From positions 30,831 to 94,830 of the forward strand of contig JAOUOP010000029.1 of assembly GCA_029880325.1 (NCBI GenBank): a stretch of 64,000 nucleotides of DNA. Reading direction: 5' to 3'. Below the pieces are notes generated by a model. That model searched no databases and was not told the DNA's origin. It was given only the letters and a program-made list of their open reading frames with translations. Positions 1 to 8,522 of this stretch are shown piece after piece. How positions within the stretch are numbered: position 1 is the stretch's first letter; each line of letters starts with the position of its first letter. The translations under genes and the position numbers were made by a program. The stretch comes from Myxococcales bacterium. Its GTDB lineage: Bacteria; Myxococcota_A; Polyangia; Polyangiales; JAFGIB01.

Positions 1-1458
1 GGACGCCGGGGAGGGAGTGGGCGACGGTGCCAGGGGGGGCGCTGGCGCGGCCTGGGCCCCGGGGTCGAAGGCGCCGCGGATGAAGCCCAGCAGCACGCGG
101 GCCTGGCGCAGGCTGACCCGCGTCTGCACCCGCAGGGCGGGGCCCTCGATGCGCAGTTCGGCGTCCACCAGGGGCTTCCGCATGCCCGTGAAGGCGAGCA
201 AGGGGTGGGAGGCGTAGCGCGAGCGCACGCGCGTCCAGTAGGCGAGGGCGTCCTTTGCCTGGGCTTCGTCGTCGAAATGGGCCTCGGCCTGGATCTCGAT
301 TCCCTGGTCGGCCTCGATGGCCCGCGCCTCGAGGCGGTCGGGGATGCCGCGCATCTGCCCCTGCACGAAGACGCGCGCGCCTTCCACCGAAACCGCCAGC
401 GTTTCGGCACCGCGCAGGCCGAGCAGGGCGTCGCCCGCTTCCATCGCCTGCGTCTGCGTTTTTTTGCCGGATTTGGCGGTCTCTGCCCCGCGCTCCGCCA
501 GCGTGGTGGCCACGGCCAGCACGCGCTGCAAATCCTCGGGTCGACTGATCACGAAGCGTTCCCTGGCGATCAGGGCGATGATGCGCTCGGTGGCGTCGGC
601 GTCGTGCCAGGGGGCCACGGCGATGCCGTCGTGTCGCTTCCAGCGCGCCTGGGCCTGGCGCGCTTTGGCCAGGTTTTCCACCGCCTTGCGCGGCACCGAC
701 TCGTCCCCCACGTACTGGCCGGCGACCACGAAATTCTCGCGCTTGAGGTTGGGCGAGGCGAGCAACATGCGTTCCAGGTCGCGCAGGGGTTCGATACCCG
801 ATCCGTCGAGCAATAGCTTCCAGTCGGGGATCGCCGACAGGAGCCCCTCGACGTCGGCGGCGAGGGGGGAGGCGCGCACGCGCCCCATGTGCAGTCGCAG
901 GGCCAGCTGGGCGCCGGGGGGGGCGAAGGCGTCGAGTTCCGGTTTGGGGGCGTCGCCGGCGGCCATGGCGTGGTCGGGGTCGCTCGCGGGGCCGGCGGCC
1001 AGCGCGGGCGCGGCTTCGGGCGCGGCGTCGCGAGGGCTTTCGGAGGCGGCGTCGCGAGGGCTGGCGTCGGGGGGGCTGGCGTCGCCGACGCCGGCGTCCG
1101 CGTTGGGCCCGGCGTCGGGCACCGCGGCGTCCGGCTCGCGGCGTTTTTCCTTTTCGGGGGCCTCGCGTTCGTCCGGGGAGGCCGCACTGGCTTCGGTTTC
1201 GGCCGGGGCGTCCGTCTCCACTTTTGGGGGCTCGGGCGTCGGCTCCGACGCTTCCGGCTCGCTCGGCGCAAGCGCCGCCATCTCGGTCACGCCGAACTCG
1301 ATCTCGTCGGGCAGGCGCAGCTCGAAGTCCACCTCGGGTAGGGTGCTCACCCAGCTGAGTAAGGCGTAGACCAGTCCGTGCAGCAGCAGCGAGCCGGCCA
1401 GGCCGAGCAGCGCTCCGCGCGGGGCAAGGCGCGGTGGGGCTCCGGGGGCGGACTCCAT
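1..1458 (-). CDS. Membrane-anchored protein with Asp/Pro/Ala-rich linker, partial (C-terminus outside window)
   Basis: The frame is open from an ATG at 1458 (reading leftwards) to the window edge, 486 codons without a stop, so the C-terminus is missing. Residues about 12-35 form one hydrophobic segment after a short Pro/Arg-containing N-terminus, which suggests an N-in anchor. Residues about 45-140 are low-complexity, rich in Glu, Pro, Asp and Ala, with repeated PDA/RDA units. After that comes a more ordered domain of mixed polar and hydrophobic sequence. I do not recognise a catalytic motif or a family. It is divergent from the L,D-transpeptidase gene, with 234 bases between the starts. Codon use and composition match the neighbours. 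Role unknown; the layout (anchor, spacer, extracytoplasmic domain) suggests a cell-envelope function. Confidence 0.7.
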   Translation of the reverse strand, partial: MESAPGAPPRLAPRGALLGLAGSLLLHGLVYALLSWVSTLPEVDFELRLPDEIEFGVTEMAALAPSEPEASEPTPEPPKVETDAPAETEASAASPDEREAPEKEKRREPDAAVPDAGPNADAGVGDASPPDASPRDAASESPRDAAPEAAPALAAGPASDPDHAMAAGDAPKPELDAFAPPGAQLALRLHMGRVRASPLAADVEGLLSAIPDWKLLLDGSGIEPLRDLERMLLASPNLKRENFVVAGQYVGDESVPRKAVENLAKARQAQARWKRHDGIAVAPWHDADATERIIALIARERFVISRPEDLQRVLAVATTLAERGAETAKSGKKTQTQAMEAGDALLGLRGAETLAVSVEGARVFVQGQMRGIPDRLEARAIEADQGIEIQAEAHFDDEAQAKDALAYWTRVRSRYASHPLLAFTGMRKPLVDAELRIEGPALRVQTRVSLRQARVLLGFIRGAFDPGAQAAPAPPLAPSPTPSPAS

Positions 1459-1692
1459 GGTGGTCACTGGGCGCGGCGGGCGGCGCGCGCGGTCGAGGGC
1501 TGCAGCGGACGGCCCCGGACCGCAGGATCGTGGGCAGAGGCGCGGCCGCTTGCAAGCCCAATGTGGGGGGCTGCCGATTCCATCGTCTGTGCCTGCGGGC
1601 TTGACGGGCCGCCGGCGGCGTGGAATCCGTCGGGCCCCCGCGGGCGCAGCCCCCCGGCTCCTGGGGCGGCCGCGACCGCCACCGATTCCGTG

Positions 1693-3237
1693 ATGGCGAG
1701 CCGAGCACGAGTCTTGCGAACCCTTCTTTGCGTCCTGTGCGCAGGGGCCTCTTGGGCCCTGGGCTGTGGTGACGCGCCTGCGACCGCGCCCAATGCAACG
1801 CCCGACGCGGCTGCGCCAGGTCGGGGCGCCGACGCTGGCGTGATCGATGCGGCCGCCGCGGCGCCGAAGCCTCCCGTGGATGCCGGGCCTCCCAAACGCA
1901 TCTTCGCCAAGCGCTTCGTGGTCAAGGTGCGCGAGGCGCCGAGCAAGGAGGCCTTCCGCACCGGCTACATGCGCGCCGGCTCGATCCTGATGGCCAAGAC
2001 CGGCGCTCCGGTGGGCTACGAGTCCTGCCGCAAGGGCTGGTTCGAGCTGGAGGGCGGCGGTTTCGTGTGTTCGACCGTCGACGTGATCCCCTTCCTGGGC
2101 AAGCGTCTGCCCGAGCGGCGCGCGATGCAGCCCGATCTCGAGGCCCCGCTGCCCTATCCCTATGGCTACAGCCGCCGCCCCAACACCCCTGTCTACCGTC
2201 GCCTGCCCAGCGACGAGGAGGCGGCGATCTTCGAGGGCTACCGGATCCCGGGGGCGCCGCCGCCGGATGCGGGCACCGCGGAACTCGCCGAGGCTCCCGA
2301 CGAGGCGGGCGCTCCCGGCAGCGGCGAGGCTGTCGACGCGGGCGTGCCGACCCTGGAGTCGTTGATGGGCGACAAGGACTCGGTGCTGCTAAGGCGCATG
2401 GAGCGCGGCTTCTACGTCAGTCTCGATCGCGAGATGAAGAAGGGGCGACGGCGCTACTTCCGCACCCAGGCTAACGGCTTCATTCCCAAGCGCGGCCTTT
2501 TGATGGTCAAGGGTGGTGAGTTTCACGGCCTCGATCTCGAGCGCAGCGGGCTGCAGCTGCCGATCGGGTATCTGATGTCGAGCAAGTATTCGGCGTACCT
2601 GGCCGATTCGCGCGGCCGCCTGCGCAATCGGGGCAAGCCGGGCTACCACCACCGCTTCAACATCATCGGTGAGCGCGAAATTCGCGGCACCAACTACTGG
2701 TTGGCAGACGACAGTCGCCTCTACCGGCAGCAGGACTCGACCCGCATCGATGCCCGCAAACGTCCCAAGGGCGTCAAGCCGGGCGAGAAGTGGATCGACG
2801 TGAACCTCAGCACCCAGAGCCTGGTCGCCTACGAGGGCGACCGCCCGGTCTACGCCACGCTGGTCTCGACCGGTCGCGTCAAGGACGAACTCGATCCGCT
2901 GAAGAACTTCGAGACGCCGACGGGCAAGTTCCGCCTGACGTCCAAGCACCTGACGGCGACCATGGACGGCGACCACGCCATTGATGGTCCCTACTCGATC
3001 GAAGACGTGCCCTACGTGATGTACTTCCAGCTGGCCTTCGCCCTGCATTCGGCCTTTTGGCACAACTCCTTCGGCCGGCCGCGCAGCCACGGCTGCATCA
3101 ACCTGGCACCGGTCGACGCCCGCCACATCTTCAACTGGGCCAGCCCCGAGCTACCTCGGGGTTGGCACGGGCGCTATCCGAGCGAAAAGGAAAAGGGCAC
3201 CCGGCTCTACATCCACGGCGAGACGCCCGAGGGCTGA
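1693..3237 (+). CDS. L,D-transpeptidase (YkuD/ErfK family) lipoprotein
   Basis: This 514-residue protein starts at ATG 1693, chosen because a signal peptide (basic MASRAR, then a Leu/Cys/Ala core) ending in a lipobox-like ALGC follows directly; the frame is open further upstream but gives no sensible N-terminus. After an Ala/Asp-rich linker comes a region that may be SH3-like. The YkuD domain lies at about residues 370-500. Its active site is visible: an upstream His (LHSAF) and the SHGCINL motif with the nucleophilic Cys. YkuD enzymes cross-link peptidoglycan (3-3 links) or attach proteins to it in the periplasm; the lipobox suggests membrane anchoring. The stop lies only 6 bases from the end of the convergent inositol-phosphate synthase gene. 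Confidence 0.88.
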   Translation: MASRARVLRTLLCVLCAGASWALGCGDAPATAPNATPDAAAPGRGADAGVIDAAAAAPKPPVDAGPPKRIFAKRFVVKVREAPSKEAFRTGYMRAGSILMAKTGAPVGYESCRKGWFELEGGGFVCSTVDVIPFLGKRLPERRAMQPDLEAPLPYPYGYSRRPNTPVYRRLPSDEEAAIFEGYRIPGAPPPDAGTAELAEAPDEAGAPGSGEAVDAGVPTLESLMGDKDSVLLRRMERGFYVSLDREMKKGRRRYFRTQANGFIPKRGLLMVKGGEFHGLDLERSGLQLPIGYLMSSKYSAYLADSRGRLRNRGKPGYHHRFNIIGEREIRGTNYWLADDSRLYRQQDSTRIDARKRPKGVKPGEKWIDVNLSTQSLVAYEGDRPVYATLVSTGRVKDELDPLKNFETPTGKFRLTSKHLTATMDGDHAIDGPYSIEDVPYVMYFQLAFALHSAFWHNSFGRPRSHGCINLAPVDARHIFNWASPELPRGWHGRYPSEKEKGTRLYIHGETPEG

Positions 3238-3243
3238 AAGCTC

Positions 3244-4557
3244 TCAGTCGTAGTACTCGTGCCCGACGTGGGTGATCAGCTCTTCGCCCTTCATCCAGCG
3301 CAGCATGTTCTTGAGCTTGATCAGCTGAATGAAGAGGTCGTTTTCCGGGTACAGATCCGGGGCGGTCATCGGGCTCTTGTAATAGAAGGAGAGCCACTCC
3401 TGGATGCCGCTGAAGCCGGCGCGCTGGGCCAGGTCCATGAAGAGCACCAGGTCGAGCACGATGGGGGCGGCCAGGATCGAGTCGCGGCACAGGAAGTCGA
3501 TCTTGATCTGCATTTCATAACCGAGCCAGCCGGACAGATCGATGTTGTCCCAACCTTCCTTCTGGTCGCCGCGGGGCGGGTAATACTCGATGCGAACCTT
3601 GTGGTAGATGTCGCCGTAGAGGTCGGGATAGCGCTCGGGTTGCAGCACCGTCTCGAGCACGCCGAGCTTGCTGACTTCCTTGCTGCGGAAGCTGTCGGGG
3701 TCGTCGAGCACTTCGCCGTCGCGGTTGCCCAGGATGTTGGTCGAAAACCAGCCGCGGATCCCCAACATGCGCGATTTCAGGCCGGGCGCGAGAATGGTCT
3801 TCATCAGCGTCTGGCCGGTCTTGAAGTCCTTACCGCTGATCGGGGTGCCCATCTCGCGCGATAGCTCGAGCAGCGCCGGGATGTCGGTGGTCAGGTTGGG
3901 GGCGCCGTTGGCGTAGCCCACGCCCTCCTTCATCAGCGCGTAGGCGTAGACCATCGAGGGGCTGATGTTGGGGTCGCTCTCCCTGAGGCCGCGTTCGAAG
4001 GCTTCGAGCGAAGCGTGCACGGCGGTGGGCTCGTGGTGCACCTCGGTGGAGCCGCACCAGACGGCGACGCAGCGGTCGAGTCCGTGCTTTTGCTTGAAGT
4101 CGCGCACGTCCTGTCGCACGGCTTCGGCCAGCTCCATCTTATTTTGCTGGGGCTTGATGTTCTCGCCGCGCAGGCGCTTGACGAACTCTGGAAAGAAAAC
4201 GGCCGGCATCGGCTCGACGGCGCTGAGCTCGTCTTCGATCAACTTCAGGTGAGCTTCACTCAGCACCTCGGCATTGCGTGCGGCCTGGTAGGCATTGTCG
4301 GGGAAGAGATCCCAGCCGCCGAAGACCAGGTCGTCGAGCGTGGACAGGGGCACGAAGTCCTTGATCATCGGCTCGCGACCCTCGGTCCGCTTGCCCAGGC
4401 GAATGCGCGCCATTTGCGTGAGCGAGCCGGTGGGCGGCGCCAGCCCGCGGCGTGCGAGCATGCAGCCGGCGATGAAAGTGGTGGCGACGGCGCCCATGCC
4501 GGGCAGCAGGACGCCCAGCTTGCCCTCGGGTTTCTTGATCTCGGTCGGTTGCTTCAT
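3244..4557 (-). CDS. ino1: myo-Inositol-1-phosphate synthase
   Basis: This 437-residue protein belongs to the Ino1/MIPS family, which converts glucose 6-phosphate to inositol 1-phosphate with NAD. The N-terminal Rossmann motif LGVLLPGMGAVATT (about residues 13-27) binds NAD; WCGSTE and a MKEGVGYANGAPNLT-type segment further on are characteristic of the family, as are SGKDFKTGQT and the conserved HKVRIEYYPPRGD region towards the C-terminus. The start at 4557 gives MKQPTEIKKPEGKL directly before the NAD motif; the longer frame to 4641 would add an Arg/Pro-rich tail. The gene is divergent from the nucleotidyltransferase at 4905, with 347 bases of shared upstream DNA. Inositol 1-phosphate made here is the likely substrate of that enzyme. 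Confidence 0.92.
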   Translation of the reverse strand: MKQPTEIKKPEGKLGVLLPGMGAVATTFIAGCMLARRGLAPPTGSLTQMARIRLGKRTEGREPMIKDFVPLSTLDDLVFGGWDLFPDNAYQAARNAEVLSEAHLKLIEDELSAVEPMPAVFFPEFVKRLRGENIKPQQNKMELAEAVRQDVRDFKQKHGLDRCVAVWCGSTEVHHEPTAVHASLEAFERGLRESDPNISPSMVYAYALMKEGVGYANGAPNLTTDIPALLELSREMGTPISGKDFKTGQTLMKTILAPGLKSRMLGIRGWFSTNILGNRDGEVLDDPDSFRSKEVSKLGVLETVLQPERYPDLYGDIYHKVRIEYYPPRGDQKEGWDNIDLSGWLGYEMQIKIDFLCRDSILAAPIVLDLVLFMDLAQRAGFSGIQEWLSFYYKSPMTAPDLYPENDLFIQLIKLKNMLRWMKGEELITHVGHEYYD

Positions 4558-4904
4558 GGTTGTTCGCGCTCGGGAGGCGGCTCGGTTCGGTGGCGGCGTC
4601 CCGGGAGGCCGGACCCTCTCCCATCCTGCGCCGCTCTGCAACGCTCACGCGTCACGGCCGCATCTGGCTGTGGCGGCCAGCGCTGCCCACAGCAAAAGTC
4701 GGGCCGATTGTGCGCTTGGCCCAAGTCTTGCTGAAAGCCCTGCCGCAACCAGGACGGGCCACGCGCCAGGCGGTTGAGAATCACAGCACAGCCAAACTTT
4801 TCTATTTACACGGGAAAAGTGCGCGTATGCGTTTCGTCACAGTGTGGTGACATTGCAACGCGACTGTGGCAAACGGGCAACACTTTTGAGGGCAGCTTAG
4901 TCAT
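4558..4904. promoter_or_regulatory. Divergent promoter region with small inverted repeat
   Basis: The 347 bases between the two inositol-related genes hold no supported gene. The part nearest the nucleotidyltransferase is noticeably more A+T-rich than its surroundings. An inverted repeat, GTCAC at 4836-4840 and GTGAC at 4847-4851 (six-base spacer), has the size of a dimeric-regulator operator. GAGGG at 4888-4892 is a ribosome binding site at the long spacing of 12 bases for the start at 4905. No clear -35/-10 pair could be assigned. The operator is an inference from symmetry only. Confidence 0.35.
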
Positions 4905-5672
4905 ATGGAACGAGCGATCATTCTTGCCGCGGGGTTGGGACAGCGACTTGTGCAGGGGCGCGCATACCCGAAGCCCCTGCAGACGGTTAACGGCTTGCCG
5001 CTGATCACGCGCGTTCTGCGCAGCCTGGAGCGTTCCGGTGTCGAGGAGGCCGTGATCGTGGTCGGGCATCTGGGCGACACGATCGTCGAAGCGCTGTCGG
5101 ATCACTTCTTCGAGCTGAACATCCGCTTCGTGCGCAACGACGAGTACCACAAGCCCAATGGTACCTCGTTGCTCAAGGCGCGGGACTTCGTGCAGGGGCC
5201 GACCTACCTGCTGATGAGCGATCACCTGTGGTCGCGCGAGCTGATCGAGGCCGTGCGCCGTTATCCGTTGGCCGACGATGAAGCGGTGCTCGGCATCGAC
5301 TTCAAGGTCGACAGCTGCTTCGATCTGGACGATGCCACCAAAGTCGCCATCGACGGCGACCGGGTGCAATCCATCGGTAAGCAGTTGCCGCGCTACGACG
5401 CGCTCGACACCGGGGTTTTTCGCATCACCGAGGCCGTGATCGAAGCCCTCGATCGGGCCGATGGCCCAGACGGCTGTTCGCTTTCGGACGGCATGGGCGA
5501 GTTGGCGCGAAAGGGGCGCATGCGCGTGGTCGACGTGGAGGATGCGGCCTGGATCGATGTGGACACACCCGAGGCTCACGTCGAAGCCGAGCGCCTACTC
5601 AGGCGCTATGGTCAGCGGCTGCGGGCGATGCCGGCCGCCGATCGCGTGCGCTTCGTCCACTCGGCTGAGTGA
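4905..5672 (+). CDS. Sugar/polyol-phosphate nucleotidyltransferase, probable CTP:inositol-1-phosphate cytidylyltransferase
   Basis: This 255-residue single-domain NTP transferase has the nucleotide-binding signature LAAGLGQRL at residues 7-15, PKPLQTVNG for substrate/NTP contacts, the MSDH motif (about residues 104-107) with the metal-binding Asp, and DTGVF near residue 167. These features match the cytidylyltransferase branch that includes inositol-1-phosphate and phosphocholine cytidylyltransferases better than the glucose-1-phosphate thymidylyltransferases. The divergent inositol-1-phosphate synthase makes inositol 1-phosphate the most likely substrate, giving CDP-inositol. No fused or adjacent CDP-alcohol phosphotransferase is present. 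The gene converges on the TRAP binding protein with 11 bases between stops. Substrate is inferred from context; family is seen in the sequence. Confidence 0.7.
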   Translation: MERAIILAAGLGQRLVQGRAYPKPLQTVNGLPLITRVLRSLERSGVEEAVIVVGHLGDTIVEALSDHFFELNIRFVRNDEYHKPNGTSLLKARDFVQGPTYLLMSDHLWSRELIEAVRRYPLADDEAVLGIDFKVDSCFDLDDATKVAIDGDRVQSIGKQLPRYDALDTGVFRITEAVIEALDRADGPDGCSLSDGMGELARKGRMRVVDVEDAAWIDVDTPEAHVEAERLLRRYGQRLRAMPAADRVRFVHSAE

Positions 5673-5683
5673 CGCGTGGTCGC

Positions 5684-6718
5684 TCAGCGACCGCGAGCGG
5701 CCCGCAGCAGGCGGCTGCCGTCGGGGCGCGTGGCGCGCGCCCGGGCCAGGCTCTGGCTGCGATAGAGGCGGTCGAAGCGTCGGCGTTCGGCGCGCCCGGG
5801 CGCGTGCACCGAGACGCCGCGCGCTCGCAGCGCCGCGAGTATTTCGTCGCGCATGGCCATCTCGGCCGCGCGCGCGTCTTCGAAGATGCTCGCGGGCAAG
5901 GGTGATAGCTGCTTGCGCAGTTGCTCGGGTAGGCCTTCGAACCAGCGCTTGGAGTAGATGAAGACGCTGGCCGACAGCGCGTGATCGCTGAGTTGGACGT
6001 GGCTGGCGCCGCGGTCGAGTCCGGCAGCGACCGCGGCGATCGGCGTTGCGCTCAGCAACTCGATACCGCTGGCATCGTCCATGGGCGGTGCTTGCGCCAG
6101 ACCGACTTCCAGCAGCTGGGCGCCCAGGGCTTCGCTCAGCCCGCGTTCGGCCTCGGAGGCGGGCTGAGCCATGCGCCAGCCGCGCGCGGCGGCGGGCTTT
6201 TCGAAGCGGGCGCGGCTGAACCACACCTCCATGTCCACGCGGCCGAAGCCGCCGAGCACCAGCCCCTCGCGCTCGAGCATTGCGCCCAGGGCGTCCGGCA
6301 GCCCGCGCTGTAGTGCCCTGAGTGCGGCGCGTCGATCGCGAAAGACCCCCGGCGCCGTCAGAACCTCGGCCGCGGGGGAGCGCCGGGCCAGGTCCGAGAG
6401 ATCCACCGATACCGCCTGCAGCGTGCCTTCGGCCACCCGCTCCAGCAATGCGGCGGGTTCGCCCAGGGCGCCATCGTAGAAGCGGCGGACCTCGACCAGT
6501 CCAGAGCCACTGCGCGCGATGTGGTGGGCAAAAGCTTCCACGTGCAGCGCTTCGGGAGAGCCAAATGGGGCGCGCGTGGCGATCTTGAGTACCAGCGGCG
6601 CCTGCGCGCTGCCCGGCTCCCCGGTGGTCGCAGCCGCCAGCAGCAGCGCCAGTGCCAGCGTCACTCCGGCCAGCGCGACGTGGCGACGGCGCCTTTGAAG
6701 CGTGCCGTGACCGTTCAT
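5684..6718 (-). CDS. TRAP transporter substrate-binding protein (DctP family)
   Basis: The 344-residue product has a basic N-terminus (QRRRRH) and a hydrophobic core up to about residue 33 followed by a likely signal-peptidase site near GSAQA, so it is probably periplasmic. The mature part begins LVLKIATRAPFGS and contains the family-typical region around VEVRRFYDGALGEPAALLE and VWFSRARFEKPAAARGWRM. DctP proteins bind organic acids for TRAP transporters. The start overlaps the stop of the TatT gene by ATGA (6715-6718), so the two are translationally coupled. The DctQ and DctM membrane subunits are not in this window, which is unusual for a TRAP locus. Confidence 0.82.
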   Translation of the reverse strand: MNGHGTLQRRRRHVALAGVTLALALLLAAATTGEPGSAQAPLVLKIATRAPFGSPEALHVEAFAHHIARSGSGLVEVRRFYDGALGEPAALLERVAEGTLQAVSVDLSDLARRSPAAEVLTAPGVFRDRRAALRALQRGLPDALGAMLEREGLVLGGFGRVDMEVWFSRARFEKPAAARGWRMAQPASEAERGLSEALGAQLLEVGLAQAPPMDDASGIELLSATPIAAVAAGLDRGASHVQLSDHALSASVFIYSKRWFEGLPEQLRKQLSPLPASIFEDARAAEMAMRDEILAALRARGVSVHAPGRAERRRFDRLYRSQSLARARATRPDGSRLLRAARGR

Positions 6719-7710
6719 TCGAAAAGCTCCGAGGCGCGGCCCAGCAGGGCCCGGGCCTTTTTACGGGCGAGTTCGTTTTCGGGGCGCACAGAGCCGTCGG
6801 CGCCCGAATCGGCTTCGAGCACGCGTCGCAACTCGGCGGCAAAGAGGGCCGGCTCGTGGGCGGCAACGGCGTAGTATTCGGCGAAGCGCACGTGGGTTAT
6901 CAGATAGTTGGGAGCGACCGTGAGGGCGCGCTCGAAGTGCGCCCGGCTCGCCTTCAGATCGCGCCTGAGGGGGGAGGGCGGCCGCGCTCGGAGCATGCCC
7001 AGCAAGCGCTCGGGACCGCCGTGGTCGAGCGTCGGATCGGAATCGCGGCAGGCCTCGAGGGCCGCGCTAACAGCCGGTGTCCACAGGGAAAGCTGGGCGA
7101 AGCCATCCTTGCGCGCCTGTTGCAGGCGGTGCACGGCCCAGAGATAGAGCGCCTGGCCGTGCGCGCGATCGATCGCGGGCAGCGCCGGGGCTGCGGACGG
7201 CTGCCCGAGGGCGCCGGCCAGCTCCGGCGCCAGCAGCTGCAGGGCGCGCTCCGCGGCGGCCAGTCCGGCGGCGGCGTGGTCGTTGGCTGCGGGCGCTTGC
7301 GTTCCGCTCCCATCGGCGACCGCTACCTCGGCTGAATCCGCCGCGGCCAGCAGAGCAAAATGATGGACCCGCGCCAGCTCGGTGCAGGCAGATGCCTGTG
7401 GAGCTTCGGCTTCACAGCCGCCGCGTGCTTCGGCGATCAAGCCCGCCAGCGCCTCAGGTGTGGCGCGCGTGGCCCAACCGGTCGCGGGGGTAGGGGCCTG
7501 CGGTTTCGCGGTCGGTCCCGCGCCCGTCGGCTTTGTCGCCGAGGTCGCCGGCGCCCGAGTGCCGGCCGTTGCGCAGGCCGCGATCAAGGGTAGCGCCGTC
7601 AACAGGGCGCCCAAACCTGGCGACGGGCCGCGGTGCGGCCAGGCGAGGGTTCGACGGAGCCGGCCGCTGGCCTCGATGCGCGAATGCAGTTGCGAGGTCG
7701 AAGTGGTCAC
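6715..7710 (-). CDS. TRAP transporter TatT-family lipoprotein
   Basis: The C-terminal half shows the TatT (Tp0956-like) pattern: DHGGPERLLGML, then KASRAHFERALTVAPNYLITHVRFAEYY, an ELRRVLEAD segment and a closing NELARKKARALLGRASELFE. This is a TPR-like helical scaffold that pairs with a DctP protein in the periplasm. I chose GTG 7710 (331 residues), because it puts a signal sequence before the lipobox IAAC at about residues 45-48; the frame stays open to 8016, but that would overlap rimP and has no signal at its start. No strong ribosome binding site is seen. The downstream dctP-like gene overlaps by 4 bases. Confidence 0.78.
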   Translation of the reverse strand: MTTSTSQLHSRIEASGRLRRTLAWPHRGPSPGLGALLTALPLIAACATAGTRAPATSATKPTGAGPTAKPQAPTPATGWATRATPEALAGLIAEARGGCEAEAPQASACTELARVHHFALLAAADSAEVAVADGSGTQAPAANDHAAAGLAAAERALQLLAPELAGALGQPSAAPALPAIDRAHGQALYLWAVHRLQQARKDGFAQLSLWTPAVSAALEACRDSDPTLDHGGPERLLGMLRARPPSPLRRDLKASRAHFERALTVAPNYLITHVRFAEYYAVAAHEPALFAAELRRVLEADSGADGSVRPENELARKKARALLGRASELFE

Positions 7711-7789
7711 GATGGCTGAACCGGTGAGTTTCCCCCATCGCCAGCGGGCAACCAAGAAAATGGGGGACGCGGTCACCGCAGTCGCGCGG

Positions 7790-7818
7790 TTGCCGGTGAA
7801 AAAACCCTGTGCTAAAGA
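7790..7818 (+). promoter_or_regulatory. Candidate sigma-70 promoter for the rimP-nusA-infB operon
   Basis: TTGCCG at 7790-7795 and TAAAGA at 7813-7818 are separated by 17 bases, and the -10 element carries a TG one base upstream (extended -10). It lies in the gap between the divergent tatT start (7710) and rimP (7951) and upstream of the terminator-like hairpin at 7847. Consensus match is moderate. Confidence 0.4.
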
Positions 7819-7846
7819 GCCGGGCGAGAAGTAAGGGACTGTGCCT

Positions 7847-7876
7847 GGTGGGCCGCCCGTCGGTCCGCCTTTTTTT
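7847..7876 (+). terminator. Intrinsic terminator in the rimP leader (possible attenuator)
   Basis: GGTGGGCCG (7847-7855) pairs with CGGTCCGCC (7861-7869) through nine pairs, two of them G-U, with a five-base loop and an immediate run of seven T (7870-7876). On this strand no gene ends upstream: the neighbour at 7710 is transcribed away from it. The hairpin can therefore only act on transcripts that start in the 7.7-7.85 kb gap and lead into rimP. Confidence 0.6.
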
Positions 7877-7950
7877 GTGTCTTTTCGACGACCCCGCGCG
7901 TGCAGATAGGACGCGCACCCAAGCCCCCAGCAGGGCTCTAACCCACTGAA

Positions 7951-8481
7951 ATGACGAGCGAACCCAAAAGGTCTGAGGCATTGCGAGCGATTGTGGAGCC
8001 GGTTTGCGCCGCCCACGGTCTATCGCTGGTCGACGCCCGTTTCGTCACCGATCATGGCGCTGTGCTCAGGGTGCTGATCGAGCGTCCCGAGGCTGGGTCG
8101 GGATCGGGGGTGACGCTCGAGGACTGCCAGTCGGTCAGCCGCGACCTTTCGGTCGCCCTCGACGTCGAAGATGCACCAACCCCCGGCAGCAGCTATCGCC
8201 TCGAGGTCAGTTCGCCGGGGCTCGAGCGGCCGCTTTTGCGGCGGGCGGACTACGAACGCTTCGCGGGCCGCGAGGTCAAGATCAAGACCTTCAAACCGCA
8301 CCACGGCCGACGGACCTTCACCGGAATCCTGTTGGGGTTACGCGGCCAGGACCCACAGACGCCGGGCAATGCCCAGACCCACACCGAGGCAAGCGAGCAG
8401 ATCGGAGTGCGGATGGACGGCGAGGAACTCGCGATTCCGCTCGCTGACATCGCCAAAGCCAATCTGGTTTTCCGCTTCTGA
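7951..8481 (+). CDS. rimP: Ribosome maturation factor RimP
   Basis: This 176-residue protein carries the RimP N-terminal domain (VEPVCAAHGLSLVDARFV, then VLRVLIERPE), the conserved SVALDVEDAPTPGSSYRLEVSSPGLERPL core (given here across domain boundary at about residues 68-97), and the C-terminal SH3-like part. RimP is needed for late 30S subunit assembly. ATG 7951 is the natural start. It is the first gene of the rimP-nusA-infB operon; nusA begins 41 bases after its stop. Confidence 0.93.
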   Translation: MTSEPKRSEALRAIVEPVCAAHGLSLVDARFVTDHGAVLRVLIERPEAGSGSGVTLEDCQSVSRDLSVALDVEDAPTPGSSYRLEVSSPGLERPLLRRADYERFAGREVKIKTFKPHHGRRTFTGILLGLRGQDPQTPGNAQTHTEASEQIGVRMDGEELAIPLADIAKANLVFRF

Positions 8482-8522
8482 GCGAACCCGGGGCGGCATT
8501 GCCGGCCCGCTGAGAGGTAGCC

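Noticed and set aside
7760..7834. 24-codon ORF (MGDAVTAVARLPVKKP...) ending just before the rimP leader terminator
   Set aside because: A leader peptide was considered, but the candidate promoter lies inside it, there is no ribosome binding site, and its sequence has no run of regulatory codons.
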